From contig CAYXNS010000003.1 of assembly GCA_964466315.1 (NCBI GenBank), forward strand, positions 40,739 through 104,738: a stretch of DNA of 64,000 bases. Reading direction: 5' to 3'. This stretch comes from SMWC01 sp964466315 (GTDB lineage Bacteria > Pseudomonadota > Gammaproteobacteria > Steroidobacterales > Rariloculaceae). Position 1 is the stretch's first letter; each line of letters starts with the position of its first letter. This document shows positions 24,080 through 32,971 of the stretch, piece after piece. The position numbers and the translations under genes were made by a program. Under the pieces are notes generated by a model. It was given only the letters and a program-made list of their open reading frames with translations. It had not been told where the DNA came from and searched no databases.

Positions 24080-25792
24080 TTAGCGAATGAAGCCCAGACG
24101 TTCGAGGTTGATCAGAATCCGATGCGCAGCCAGATCCGGTGTCAGATCCGACGTATCGATACGCATCTCGGGATTCGCGGGCTCCTCGTACGGGTCGTCG
24201 ATGCCCGTGAAACCCTTGATCAATCCAGCGCGAGCTTTAGCATAGAGACCCTTACGATCGCGAGTCTCGCAAATCTCTATCGGTGTCGCCACATGGATCT
24301 CGATGAAACCGCCGACCGTGTCGATGAGATCGCGGACCGAGCGCCGTGTCGATGTGTACGGGGCGATCGGGGCGCAGAGTGCGATACCACCATTCTTCGT
24401 GATCTCGCTGGCCACGTAGCCGATCCGCAGGATATTGAGATCGCGGTGCTCCTTGGAGAAGCCGAGTTCACTCGATAGATTCTTGCGAACGACGTCGCCG
24501 TCTAGCAGTGTGACTTGACGCCCGCCCAACTCCATGAGCTTCACCATGAGCGCGTTAGCGATCGTGGACTTCCCGGATCCCGATAGACCCGTAAAAAACA
24601 CCGTGAACCCCTGCCGATAGCGCGGCGGATGCGTCTTTCTCAGTTCAGCGATAACCTCGGGAAACGAGAACCACTCGGGTATCTCCAACCCCTCCCGCAG
24701 ACGCCGGCGCAATTCCGTGCCGGAAATCTGTAAGACCTTCACGCCCTCCGCGACGTCGTCCTGCGCCTGGTACTCAGCGCGATCTTCAACGTAGACCATA
24801 TTCTTGAACGGCACCATCGTGATGTCGAGTTCTTCGGCATACTCCTGCATGAGCTCCTGAGCGTCATAGGGCCCATAGAACGGCTCGCCATTACTGTCGT
24901 TTCCGGGGCCGGCATGATCGCGGCCAACGATGAAGTGCGTGCAGCCATAGTTCTTGCGAATCAATGCATGCCACAGCGCCTCGCGTGGCCCCGCCATGCG
25001 CATCGCGAGCGGCAGAAGGCTCAACGTCGTTGTCTGTTCGGGATAGTGGTCGAGGAGTTTTTCATAGCAGCGCACACGCGTGAAGTGATCGACGTCACCG
25101 GGTTTCGTCATGCCGACGACCGGATGAATCAGCAGATTCGCCTCCTTCTCAGTCGCGGCACGGAATGTCAGCTCCTGGTGTGCCCTGTGCATGGGGTTAC
25201 GCGTCTGGAACGCGACGACCCGCCGCCAGCCCAGCTTCTCGAACTGGGCTCTAACCTGTGCCGGGGAGTCGCGCAGATGCTTGAAGTCGTAGTGATGCGG
25301 CTGTTCGACGCCGCATAGGGTTCCGCCAAGATAGACGTCACCAGCCTGGTTATTGAGGTGGTGGACGGCCGGATGCGCTTCGTCCCCGGAGCCGAAGACG
25401 GCGAGTGCCTCGGCCTCTTTGTCGGGACGGAACTTACTCGCGACTTCCATCGTAGCGATTAGCACGCCCTCCTGATCGCGCAACGCGATCTTATCTCCCT
25501 CGTTTACAGGCCCTGCAAACTCTTCGGTCACATCAAGCGTGATCGGCATCGGCCAGAGCACGCCACTGGCCAGACGCATATCGTCAACCACACCTTGATA
25601 GTCTTCTTCGCCCAAGAAGCCCTCAAGCGGTGAGAAGGCGCCGTTCAGGATCATCTCGACATCGCAAAGCTGACGCGTGGTCAGGTCCCATGACGGGATA
25701 TCGTGGGCGAGGGCTTTCTCATCCTCGGCCGCCTTCCCTTCGAGATACAGTATTTTTAGCTCCCCTCCGTGGGGTTCCTTGAACGCGCCCAT
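24080..25792 (-). CDS. Bifunctional ATP sulfurylase / APS kinase
   Basis: A 570-residue cytosolic fusion. The N-terminal about 385 residues are a homo-oligomeric type ATP sulfurylase: PUA-like start, RLASGVLWPMPITL, active-site QTRNPMHRAHQEL, NLLIHPVVGMTKPGDVDH, AMRMAGPREALWHA and GRDHAGPG. The C-terminal about 185 residues are an APS kinase with P-loop GLSGSGKST, LLDGDVVRKNL and the lid region. Together they turn sulfate and two ATP into PAPS. This fits the DUF2849-cysI-DUF934 operon at 15-17.5 kb; PAPS reductase is not in the window. GGAG lies seven bases before the ATG. The fusion order (sulfurylase first) is the same as in some other bacteria. Confidence 0.93.
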   Translation of the reverse strand: MGAFKEPHGGELKILYLEGKAAEDEKALAHDIPSWDLTTRQLCDVEMILNGAFSPLEGFLGEEDYQGVVDDMRLASGVLWPMPITLDVTEEFAGPVNEGDKIALRDQEGVLIATMEVASKFRPDKEAEALAVFGSGDEAHPAVHHLNNQAGDVYLGGTLCGVEQPHHYDFKHLRDSPAQVRAQFEKLGWRRVVAFQTRNPMHRAHQELTFRAATEKEANLLIHPVVGMTKPGDVDHFTRVRCYEKLLDHYPEQTTTLSLLPLAMRMAGPREALWHALIRKNYGCTHFIVGRDHAGPGNDSNGEPFYGPYDAQELMQEYAEELDITMVPFKNMVYVEDRAEYQAQDDVAEGVKVLQISGTELRRRLREGLEIPEWFSFPEVIAELRKTHPPRYRQGFTVFFTGLSGSGKSTIANALMVKLMELGGRQVTLLDGDVVRKNLSSELGFSKEHRDLNILRIGYVASEITKNGGIALCAPIAPYTSTRRSVRDLIDTVGGFIEIHVATPIEICETRDRKGLYAKARAGLIKGFTGIDDPYEEPANPEMRIDTSDLTPDLAAHRILINLERLGFIR

Positions 25793-25883
25793 GCTTTCTC
25801 CCTGGATACTTCCTTGTACACGGCCTGAAGGCCGCCTGATTAACCGACCACATTTGCCGCTTCCAGCGAGCGTCTCCTATCCC

Positions 25884-26876
25884 TTAGCTTCCGAGTAGCG
25901 ACTCCGCTGCATCATGGATGCCCGCCGTATTGATTGCTGCCAAGTAGGTCACAGTCTGCTCCCGAGATTTGAGTGTCTTCTTGACTATGGTCTCGAGATT
26001 CGGGCGTTTCTCGGCGGGACCTTCGCCCTTGCCAATACCACCGCCGAACTCGACGATCGTGTCGAGATCCCGATCCAGCGCCGTCATCATACAGCCGAAC
26101 CAGCGAACGGGATTGAAGAGCTGGAAGAACAACCGAGACCGAATCGCCTCCGCTTCCGGCTCGTGCGCGACGCCCGTGTAATTCGATAGCACGTCCACTT
26201 CGAGCGCCCCGAAGTCGACTTCCGCCAGCATCTTTCTGAATCGCCGTGCGGCTTCGACCATGTAGTAAGTATGAAACGCACCCCCGGTACGCAGCCGGAA
26301 CGCACGCTTCCTCGGAAAGTTCGCGGCCAGATCTTCGGTCAATGCATCCAGATCGCTGTCCCCGCCTGCGACAACAGTCTGCTCGGGAAGGTTACAGCCA
26401 CCGATGGCGCAATAGTACTTGGCAGCCAGCGCCTCGGCAGAGGGCAGATCCAACGTCGTCGCGAGCATGCTGCCTTCGCCGAACTTACTCATGAGTTCGC
26501 CCCGATGCTTCACGAGAGACAGAGCATCCTCGAAGCTCAGCGCGCCGCCCGCGACGAGTGCCGTGTACTCGCCGAGGCTATGGCCGGCCGTCAATAGCGG
26601 CACGACCGTTCGATCTTCTCCGACCAAATCCCGGAAAGACGCCAGGCAGGCCATCTGATGTGTGACGAGTGCCGGCTGCGTATAACGTGTTTGATCGAGT
26701 TGGTCGTCGGGATCGCTGAAACAGAGTTCGGCCATATCGTAACCGACGACTTCGTTCGCTCTGCCGAAGATTTCCTTGGCGGACTCGAATTCCTCCACGA
26801 GGTCGGAGCCCATACCACGATACTGAGAGCCCTGTCCGGGAAAGATGAAGAATATACTGCGATCGGCCTCAGACAC
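25884..26876 (-). CDS. Malonyl-CoA:ACP transacylase-like (FabD family)
   Basis: A 330-residue acyltransferase of the FabD family. Motifs: FPGQGSQYRGMG at the start, nucleophile GHSLGEYTALV, later catalytic His in GGAFHTYYM, and the family's VLSNYTG and FGGG segments. It moves malonyl or another acyl group from CoA to an acyl carrier protein. The gene is not in a fab operon; the residue after the nucleophile (GHSLGEY) matches FabD and PKS acyltransferases alike. Sequence between 120 and 200 lacks the usual FabD Arg block pattern in full, so an acyltransferase of secondary metabolism is possible. Start is a GTG at 26876. Confidence 0.8.
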   Translation of the reverse strand: MSEADRSIFFIFPGQGSQYRGMGSDLVEEFESAKEIFGRANEVVGYDMAELCFSDPDDQLDQTRYTQPALVTHQMACLASFRDLVGEDRTVVPLLTAGHSLGEYTALVAGGALSFEDALSLVKHRGELMSKFGEGSMLATTLDLPSAEALAAKYYCAIGGCNLPEQTVVAGGDSDLDALTEDLAANFPRKRAFRLRTGGAFHTYYMVEAARRFRKMLAEVDFGALEVDVLSNYTGVAHEPEAEAIRSRLFFQLFNPVRWFGCMMTALDRDLDTIVEFGGGIGKGEGPAEKRPNLETIVKKTLKSREQTVTYLAAINTAGIHDAAESLLGS

Positions 26877-26938
26877 GTCGTGGACCCAGATGGCTCGCCA
26901 TCAAAAGCCGGGCAGCATACGCGGACGGCCTGCCCATC

Positions 26939-28111
26939 TCAACCGGCCGGAGCTCGCAGAAACGCCTGCGCTAGCCTCACCCAGTACGTAGCCCCCAGCG
27001 TAGCTACCTCATCGTTAAAATCGTAACCCGGGTTATGGATCATGCGGACCCCTTCGCCCGAGCCGTTACCGATAAATACGTAACATCCCGGCATCTCTTC
27101 GAGCATGAAAGCGAAGTCTTCAGAGCCGAGTACGGGGTCCGAGTCGGCATCGACATTATCGGTGCCGACGATGGATGCCGCAACTTCAGCCGCCATCCCG
27201 ATCTCGGCCTGCCCGTTCACGACCGCCGGATAACCGCTGATGAATTCGACCGAGCCACGAGCGCCCAGGCCGGCGCAGACACCTTCGACAACCCCGACCA
27301 CTCTGCTCCTGAGCAAGTCGCGCATCTCTCGGTCGAAGCAACGAATGCCGCCGCCGAGCAAGACCTTGCCAGGAATGACGTTGTGCGCGTCACCGCCGTG
27401 AACTTTCGTCACGCTGATGACCGCTGGCTGAAGTGGATCGACATTTCGGCTCACGATGCTCTGCAACGCGGAGATGACCTGAGCGGTAGCATGCACGGGA
27501 TCGACACCCTGATGTGGCAAGGCGCCATGGGCGCCACGCCCCTCGACGGTGACGTCGAAGCAGTCCAACGACGCCATCATCGGTCCCGGACGCATCGCGA
27601 AACAACCGACATCCAGCCCGGGCCAGTTATGCATTCCGAAGACGGCCTGGACGGGGAAGTGCTCGAGCAATCCCTCATCCATCATAACCTTAGCGCCGCC
27701 GGCCGCTTCCTCGGCAGGCTGGAAAATAAACCGGATCGTGCCCTCGAACACCCGCGACTCCGCTAGATAACGCGCGGCGGCGAGCAGCATCGCCGTGTGG
27801 CCGTCGTGCCCGCAAGCGTGCATCTTGCCATCGTGAAGCGATCGATAATCGAAAGCGTTCTCCTCCTGTATCGGCAGCGCATCCATGTCGGCCCGGAGCC
27901 CGACCGTCGGGCCGTCACCATTAGAAAGCGTCCCGACGACACCCGTCGTCGCCAGCCCGCGATGGACGTCGAGCCCCCATTCCGTAAGGCACTCGGCGAC
28001 GAAATCGGCCGTTCGCTCCTCTTCGTAGGCGAGCTCCGGATGGGCATGGATATCGCGGCGCCAGGCGACGATCTCGGCTTCGTTGGCTGCAATTTCAGGA
28101 ATGATATTCAT
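26939..28111 (-). CDS. M20 family amidohydrolase (hippurate hydrolase/aminoacylase type)
   Basis: A 390-residue cytosolic metallohydrolase that cleaves N-acyl amino acids or similar amides. Family landmarks: RRDIHAHPELAYEEERT, GLRADMDALPI, HACGHDGHTAMLL (metal ligands), FQPAEEAAGGAKVM, GMHNWPGLDVG, HGALPHQGVDPV (dimerisation domain), NVIPGKVLLGGG-RCFD and the late GSEDFAFMLEEMPGCYVFIG. All expected metal ligands (Cys/His, Glu pair, late His in MIHNPGYDF) are present. Exact substrate unknown. It is encoded 62 bases upstream of the FabD-like gene on the same strand. Confidence 0.9.
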   Translation of the reverse strand: MNIIPEIAANEAEIVAWRRDIHAHPELAYEEERTADFVAECLTEWGLDVHRGLATTGVVGTLSNGDGPTVGLRADMDALPIQEENAFDYRSLHDGKMHACGHDGHTAMLLAAARYLAESRVFEGTIRFIFQPAEEAAGGAKVMMDEGLLEHFPVQAVFGMHNWPGLDVGCFAMRPGPMMASLDCFDVTVEGRGAHGALPHQGVDPVHATAQVISALQSIVSRNVDPLQPAVISVTKVHGGDAHNVIPGKVLLGGGIRCFDREMRDLLRSRVVGVVEGVCAGLGARGSVEFISGYPAVVNGQAEIGMAAEVAASIVGTDNVDADSDPVLGSEDFAFMLEEMPGCYVFIGNGSGEGVRMIHNPGYDFNDEVATLGATYWVRLAQAFLRAPAG

Positions 28112-28227
28112 GACGGATCCAGGCCACGGTGGCGGTATTGTAGCGCTCCACAGAAGCTCTACCCAGAATCAGAAATGTTTGACGGGTGCCGTTGAAGTTC
28201 TGGATGTCCTGGGCTAAATAACGAGCC

Positions 28228-29031
28228 ATGAACACGATCGCCGCTGACACCCCGACGGACCGACGAGGTCTGCTCGACGTAAGCAAGTCGCGCGCGTTCG
28301 TCGTTCATCTCTCGGCGAGCGCCGTTGTCGTCGGAACGCTTTGCGCAATCATCTTCGTCCTCTGGCATCCGGCGCCTTACTTCACTGCGAAAGGCGCCTC
28401 TGACGTACTCCGGGTTCTCATCGGCGTCGATCTCGTCCTCGGACCGGCTCTGACACTCATCCTCTTCAAACCGAGGAAACCGCGGCTGCTGTTCGATCTG
28501 TCAGTCATCGTTGTCATTCAGCTCGCGGCGCTGATCTACGGCACGACCGTAATCTACGAGGAGCGCCCCTATTACTCGGTTTTCGCGGTCGATCGTTTCG
28601 AGGTGCTTGCCTACGGAGACGCCGATAGCTCGCTGATCGAGAACGAGGAATTGCGGCGAAAGCCCTTCGTCGGCCCGATTCTGGCCGTCGCCAGCCTCCC
28701 GGAGGATCCCGTAACATTTCAGAGGTTGCTCCAGGAGACAGTCTCCGAAGGCAAACCCGACATCGAGCACTGCCCGGAATTTTGGAGTCCCTATGCGAGT
28801 CGCAGCGCCGATGTACTCGCACGAGCACGCGCCCTGGCCGATCTGGCGGAGGAGAAGCCCGCGGCTCAGGAAGAGGTCTCGAGACTAACGGAATCCCTGA
28901 ATCTGGATATCGCCGAACTCGGATACCTGCCGTTGGTTGGTAAGGACCGCTCCTTCGTGGTCGTCATCGACAGCGAGACCGCAGGGCTCGTCGATATTAT
29001 CGACGTCAATCCCTGGGACGAAACCAGCTAG
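28228..29031 (+). CDS. TfpX/TfpZ-like type IV pilin accessory membrane protein
   Basis: A 267-residue protein with an inner-membrane N-terminal half: helices at AFVVHLSASAVVVGTLCAII, VLRVLIGVDLVLGPALTLIL and LFDLSVIVVIQLAALIYGTT, then a periplasmic region from about residue 110 (YEERPYYSVFAVDRFEVLAY). The blocks HPAPYFTAKG, GVDLVLGPALTLI-F and RP-Y-VF-VDRFE match the TfpX/TfpZ family, accessory proteins that modulate pilin assembly. No pilin gene is next to it, so its partner is elsewhere or the role has changed. It is divergent from the M20 hydrolase gene and converges on the MFS gene. Confidence 0.7.
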   Translation: MNTIAADTPTDRRGLLDVSKSRAFVVHLSASAVVVGTLCAIIFVLWHPAPYFTAKGASDVLRVLIGVDLVLGPALTLILFKPRKPRLLFDLSVIVVIQLAALIYGTTVIYEERPYYSVFAVDRFEVLAYGDADSSLIENEELRRKPFVGPILAVASLPEDPVTFQRLLQETVSEGKPDIEHCPEFWSPYASRSADVLARARALADLAEEKPAAQEEVSRLTESLNLDIAELGYLPLVGKDRSFVVVIDSETAGLVDIIDVNPWDETS

Positions 29032-29034
29032 AAG

Positions 29035-29060
29035 AAATGGGGCCAGATCCAGTTATTTGT
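29035..29060 (+). repeat. Palindromic T-tract repeat, copy 4 (one arm, decayed tail)
   Basis: AAATGGGGCCAGATCC then AGTTATTTG, starting four bases after the stop of the pilin-accessory gene and ending five bases before the stop of the converging MFS gene. The core matches copies at 38661 and 49602; the CCC-T tract is lost. Confidence 0.6.
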
Positions 29061-29064
29061 CCAA

Positions 29065-30345
29065 TTATTGTGCCTTAGCAGCAATCATCCCCTCCCCTTC
29101 GTCGACGGTCAGAAGCAGCAACAGCCCGAGTGCGAGCAGTACGACGACAACCGACACCCCGACGCGTTGCGAGCCGCTCCACTGTGTGAGCAGGCCGAGC
29201 AGGAACGGGCCCACGAATGCCGTTAGCTTTCCCGAGAACGCGAAGAAGCCGAAGAACTCATTCTGTACGTCCCGTGGCGTGAAACGCGCCATGAGCGAGC
29301 GGCTCGCCGCCTGGTTCGGCCCAATACAGATTCCGATGACGATGCCGGCCACCCAAAACCAAGTCTTGTTTGTCGCGACGATGGCAAGCACCGTCGCAGC
29401 CAGTAGCCCGACGATCGATACAATGACCGTACCCTTACCGCCGATCGAGTCGTCGAGGTGCCCGAACACGAGCGCACCAAGACCTGCGGCTACGTTCAGG
29501 CCGATCCCGAGCAGCAAGACCTCTTCCAGCGAGAATCCGAACGTACCCGCCGCGTAAATTCCACCGAATGCAACTATCGTGACTAGGCCGTCGTTGAAAA
29601 TCATCCGCGCGATCAGGAATCGAGCCGCGTGACGATATTTGCGAATCTCCCGGAAATTCCGAGCGAGCTGCGCGAATGCTTCACGGACAACTTGACACCC
29701 CGGCGCGACCAGCGGGTTCGGTTCCTTTATCCAGAGAAACAGGGGCACGCTGAAAACGAGAAACCATGCTCCGACGAGCAAGTTGGTCGCGCGAACATTC
29801 TCACCCGCTTCTTTCGAGAATCCGAGCCACGGCGTCTCCGGCTGGATCAGCGTAACGAGCGCGATCGCAAGAGCCAGTAATCCTCCTATGTAGCCTAGAC
29901 CCCATCCGTATCCGGATACTCGACCGATGCACTCCGGCGGCGAGAGATTCGGGAGAAACGCGTTGTAGAACACCGTGCCGAATTCGTACGCAATATTCGC
30001 CACGATCACGAGCACCAGCGCTGCCCAGATCTGTCCGGGCAATACGCTGTAGAGCGCCATGGTCGCGAAGGCGCAGACCAGCGTAGACAGCAGCACGAAA
30101 AATTTACGGTAACCGCCACGGTCCGCGAGTGCGCCGAGTATCGGGGAACACACCGCAACCACGACGGCAGTCAGCGCGACAGCCCGGGACCACAGCACCA
30201 GCCCCGTATTGGGATCGGGCGCTATAGCCTGTGTAAAGTATATGGCGTAGACGAAGGTAATGACGAGGGCCGTGAACGGAGAGTTGGCGAAATCGTACAA
30301 CGCCCAGGACCAGATCGCTCTGGGTCCCACCTGTCGTGCCGTCAC
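29065..30345 (-). CDS. MFS transporter, UMF1 family
   Basis: An inner-membrane carrier with about 12 helices. The N-terminal block WSWALYDFANSPFTALVITF, then VYAIYFTQAI, is the hallmark of the UMF1/Atg22-like branch of the major facilitator superfamily. Also seen: SPILGALADRGGYRKFFVLL, FLPNLSPPECIGRVSGYGWG and IGICIGPNQAASRSLMARF. The substrate is not known; relatives have been proposed to move amino acids or polyols. Start: a GTG at 30345 with AGAGGT upstream is preferred; an ATG at 30375 adds ten residues. It converges on the pilin-accessory gene with a repeat element between the two stops. Confidence 0.85.
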   Translation of the reverse strand: MTARQVGPRAIWSWALYDFANSPFTALVITFVYAIYFTQAIAPDPNTGLVLWSRAVALTAVVVAVCSPILGALADRGGYRKFFVLLSTLVCAFATMALYSVLPGQIWAALVLVIVANIAYEFGTVFYNAFLPNLSPPECIGRVSGYGWGLGYIGGLLALAIALVTLIQPETPWLGFSKEAGENVRATNLLVGAWFLVFSVPLFLWIKEPNPLVAPGCQVVREAFAQLARNFREIRKYRHAARFLIARMIFNDGLVTIVAFGGIYAAGTFGFSLEEVLLLGIGLNVAAGLGALVFGHLDDSIGGKGTVIVSIVGLLAATVLAIVATNKTWFWVAGIVIGICIGPNQAASRSLMARFTPRDVQNEFFGFFAFSGKLTAFVGPFLLGLLTQWSGSQRVGVSVVVVLLALGLLLLLTVDEGEGMIAAKAQ

Positions 30346-30407
30346 GGTGAAGCTACCTCTGCCATTAACGGGCATTTGCCGGCTATCGCTCGCAAGATAG
30401 CCACGGC

Positions 30408-31478
30408 TCAGACGAGCGCGTTATCGCCGAACCGGTCGAGCCAACGTGGTATCGCATCAACGTTATAGACATGCTCAGGCACCTCACCACGGAGCGCCGC
30501 CAGAGTCGCGGCCGTTGCCCATGGGATCGCGGGTTCGAGCGTGCCGGGCATGTTCGCGCTCACCATATGTGGAGCGAGCAGGATCTCGTCTCCCATTCCG
30601 CGGATCCGGTCATCGGCCTCGGGTGGCTCCTGCGGCAATACGTCCAGGGCGGCGCCCGCCAAGCGCTCTTCGGCCAACGCATCGTAGAGGGCCTCGACGT
30701 CGACGACCGGGCCTCGGGACGTATTGATCAGTATCGCGGATGACTTCATGAGCGCCAGTCGCTCCGCCCCGATGAGATCGCGCGTCTCTGCCGAAAGATT
30801 ACAGTGCAGCGTGACGACATCGGCCTCCGCGAGCAACGTCTCGAGCTCAACGCGCTGCACGCCGTGGTGGTCGAACTTGAAGTCGTCGACATAGGGATCG
30901 CAGGCCAGCAGCCGCACACGCCACGGCGCCAGCAGATCCGCTACGCGGGAACCGGCCCGCCCGAGCCCGACGATCCCGACGGTGACCCCCGGGTACCCAT
31001 CCCGCCGCGCGCCAAGATAGGTACCGAGCAATGCACGATCACGCCAGCCGCCTTGCTTTACATGATGGTCACGTTCGCGGACACGTTTTAACAGCGTCAG
31101 GATGAAAGCGATCGTGCCCTCTGCCACGCCGCCCCAGTTCGCTTCGGTCGGACAGTGCGTGACGAGCACGCCCATCTCCGTCGCGGCGTCGAGATCGACG
31201 TCTTCCACGCCGATCGAATATTTCGAGATGATCCGCAGATCCGGAAGCTGCTCGAGAAACGAACGCTCGATCGGCATGGGCTTGATCGTCGCACCCATGA
31301 GCGCGTCTGCCCCGAGTGCGATCTCGAGAAGCGCATCGAGGTTCATGCCGCTGCTCCACGTCGCCTCGCCGGCCACAACGTCGCAGCCCGCCGCCTCGAT
31401 CAGCCGATGCGATTCACCCGACCGGTCGATCGGTATGTATATGCAGACTCGCGGTTTCGTTGCCGTACTCGGCGACAC
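30408..31478 (-). CDS. D-isomer 2-hydroxyacid dehydrogenase (SerA-like)
   Basis: A 357-residue NAD-dependent dehydrogenase of the D-2-hydroxyacid family. Substrate domain with ISKYSIGVEDVDLDAATEMG, cofactor motif VGIVGLGRAGSRVADLL, DVVTLHCNLSAETRDLIG, substrate-binding Arg in INTSRGPVVDVEAL and catalytic Glu/His in LPQEPP and LAPHMVSAN. It is closest in pattern to phosphoglycerate dehydrogenase-like enzymes without an ACT domain; the substrate is unknown. The GTG start at 31478 overlaps the stop of the metallo-beta-lactamase gene (TAGTG), indicating translational coupling. The ATG further back (31538) lies inside the neighbouring gene and is rejected. Confidence 0.85.
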   Translation of the reverse strand: MSPSTATKPRVCIYIPIDRSGESHRLIEAAGCDVVAGEATWSSGMNLDALLEIALGADALMGATIKPMPIERSFLEQLPDLRIISKYSIGVEDVDLDAATEMGVLVTHCPTEANWGGVAEGTIAFILTLLKRVRERDHHVKQGGWRDRALLGTYLGARRDGYPGVTVGIVGLGRAGSRVADLLAPWRVRLLACDPYVDDFKFDHHGVQRVELETLLAEADVVTLHCNLSAETRDLIGAERLALMKSSAILINTSRGPVVDVEALYDALAEERLAGAALDVLPQEPPEADDRIRGMGDEILLAPHMVSANMPGTLEPAIPWATAATLAALRGEVPEHVYNVDAIPRWLDRFGDNALV

Positions 31479-32347
31479 TACTCCTGACCGCCGAGCTCCG
31501 AATACAGCCCTCGCATGAAACGCTCCGGGTCGCCCCACTTCGCTTCGTACTCGGCCGTCGCGCCGGCGGCCATGACTCCTTCGAACGATGCGCCGTCGTC
31601 GATGAGCTTCGACACGCGGTCCATGACGACGAGGATCATATCGCGGAATTCGACGACATCTTCGCGTTTCGAGACGGCGCCGTGCCCCGGGATGATCAGC
31701 GTATCGGGTCCGGCCATACCGATCGCCATCGCGAGTGCCTCGAGCGTGCCGTCGAGCTTACCGCCGCTGCTCGCATCGATGTACGGGAAGTTGTTGGTCC
31801 GGAACACGTCGCCCAGATGCAGCACGTCCGTACCGCGGAAGTGAATGAAGCTGTCACCGTCGGTATGCGCGGACGGTACCTTGAACACGTGCACTGCTTC
31901 GCCGTTCAAGTGCAACGTCGTGGTATCGCTGAACGTCACGACCGGCAGCGCCGCATGCGGAGAGCTACCGACCATGCGCATACGAACATTGTCGTTCGCA
32001 AATATCAAAGCGCCGAGGTTTGCGAAATTCTCGTTGCCGCCGACGTGATCGCCGTGCACGTGTGTGTTGATCAGAAAGCGGATCTCGCCGTCCGTCACTC
32101 CAGCGATTGCCGCGGCAATGCGCGCCGACAACGGCGCGAATTGATCGTCGATCATGATGACGCCGTCGTCACCGATCGAGAGACCAATATTCCCACCCGA
32201 CCCTTCGAGCACGTGAATGTTGCCTGCAACATGCGAGATTCGGATGTCCACTGCGTCCCAGTCGCGGTCCTGCTGCGCGCTGACCGTGCCGGTCGCGAGA
32301 CCAATAAGCGTCAAGAGTGAGATCGTAGAGAGGCTTCTTATCTGCAT
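31478..32347 (-). CDS. Secreted metallo-beta-lactamase fold hydrolase
   Basis: A 289-residue exported hydrolase (signal MQIRSLSTISLLTLIGLATG ending near VSA). Metal-binding motif T-H-V-H-G-D-H at about residue 101-107, plus HTDGDSFIHF, LHLGDVF and PGHGAVS, which supply the other ligands. This is the QDR/AHL-lactonase-like branch often found as periplasmic hydrolases with unknown substrates; beta-lactam hydrolysis cannot be inferred. AGAGGA precedes the ATG at 32347, and earlier in-frame ATG is rejected because it would bury the signal peptide. Coupled to the downstream 2-hydroxyacid dehydrogenase. Confidence 0.85.
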   Translation of the reverse strand: MQIRSLSTISLLTLIGLATGTVSAQQDRDWDAVDIRISHVAGNIHVLEGSGGNIGLSIGDDGVIMIDDQFAPLSARIAAAIAGVTDGEIRFLINTHVHGDHVGGNENFANLGALIFANDNVRMRMVGSSPHAALPVVTFSDTTTLHLNGEAVHVFKVPSAHTDGDSFIHFRGTDVLHLGDVFRTNNFPYIDASSGGKLDGTLEALAMAIGMAGPDTLIIPGHGAVSKREDVVEFRDMILVVMDRVSKLIDDGASFEGVMAAGATAEYEAKWGDPERFMRGLYSELGGQE

Positions 32348-32469
32348 GGCGGTATTCCTCTTGGTATTGGCGCCGGATGCGTCACTAAGGCGGCTATCAT
32401 AACCGGCGAACGGCCGCATGAATCAAGAGTCGCTCGCGGCGAGCTGAGTGGGGGCGGGTGTGAGGAGTG

Positions 32470-32501
32470 CCAAGAAAAAGGGGCGCTTCCAGGCCGCCCC
32501 T
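32470..32501 (-). terminator. Rho-independent terminator
   Basis: GC-rich stem AGGGGCG/CGCCCCT with a 9-base loop and T5CTT on the minus strand. It would stop minus-strand transcripts from the TerC remnant region before they reach the metallo-beta-lactamase gene. Confidence 0.65.
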
Positions 32502-32645
32502 CGAGAATGACACCGTTCTTCTGTCGGTGTGAACGCCACTCCCCAATTCGGTCCCAGAGTCGTTGCAAATTAACAACACTCTGAGTATGTAACGAGTCTA
32601 ACACATCCCCGTTAAACTCGGAGGCGTCAAGACCGAGTCCAATAT
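32470..32645 (-). ncRNA. Possible small RNA ending at a strong terminator
   Basis: The gene-free interval 32348-32679 ends, on the minus strand, in hairpin AGGGGCG/CGCCCCT (32479-32501) followed by TTTTTCTTG. Just upstream is a second hairpin ACACCG/CGGTGT (32510-32530). TTGACG near 32625 could be a -35 box, although I find no convincing -10. Structured and terminated but not coding, the interval may be a small RNA, or simply the 3' end of transcripts from the TerC remnant. The left part CAAGAAAAAGGGGCGCTTCC also resembles repeat copy 2. Confidence 0.3.
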
Positions 32646-32679
32646 TACAATCCTGTAATGTTTGTCTTATTTCATACGG

Positions 32680-32905
32680 TTACGCCGTCGCACCGAGAAT
32701 CTGCACCGCACCGTCCCAGATCATCATGAGCGCGACGTAAAAGATCACCGCTAATCCTAAGAAGCCGATCCAGTGATGGCGTGCGAGAAGTTGCGCGATC
32801 ATTGCCGCTGCCAGGCCCATAGATGCGACCGACAGTGTCAGACCGGTGATAAGCACCCACTGATGCTCTCGCGCGATACCTGCCACGGCAATCACGATGC
32901 CGCGA
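32680..32905 (-). pseudogene. TerC family membrane protein remnant (C-terminal part)
   Basis: The minus-strand frame codes for VIAVAGIAREHQWVLITGLT, then LARHHWIGFLGLAVIFYVAL and MMIWDGAVQIL, the last two membrane helices of a TerC/YjbE-type protein (about 72 residues of an expected 220-340). The N-terminal part, including the family's acidic metal-binding residues, is absent, and the frame begins beside the metzincin promoter with no credible start. It is a deletion remnant. Confidence 0.6.
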
Positions 32906-32971
32906 GGAATTCACGCTGGCCCCGAAAGCACCGATTATCTATGCTTTCAAGTCCTCGTGGAGGTTCGGATC

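Noticed and set aside
31478..32347. Calling the metallo-beta-lactamase fold protein an antibiotic resistance gene
   Set aside because: Only the T-H-V-H-G-D-H fold motif is seen; this superfamily has many substrates.
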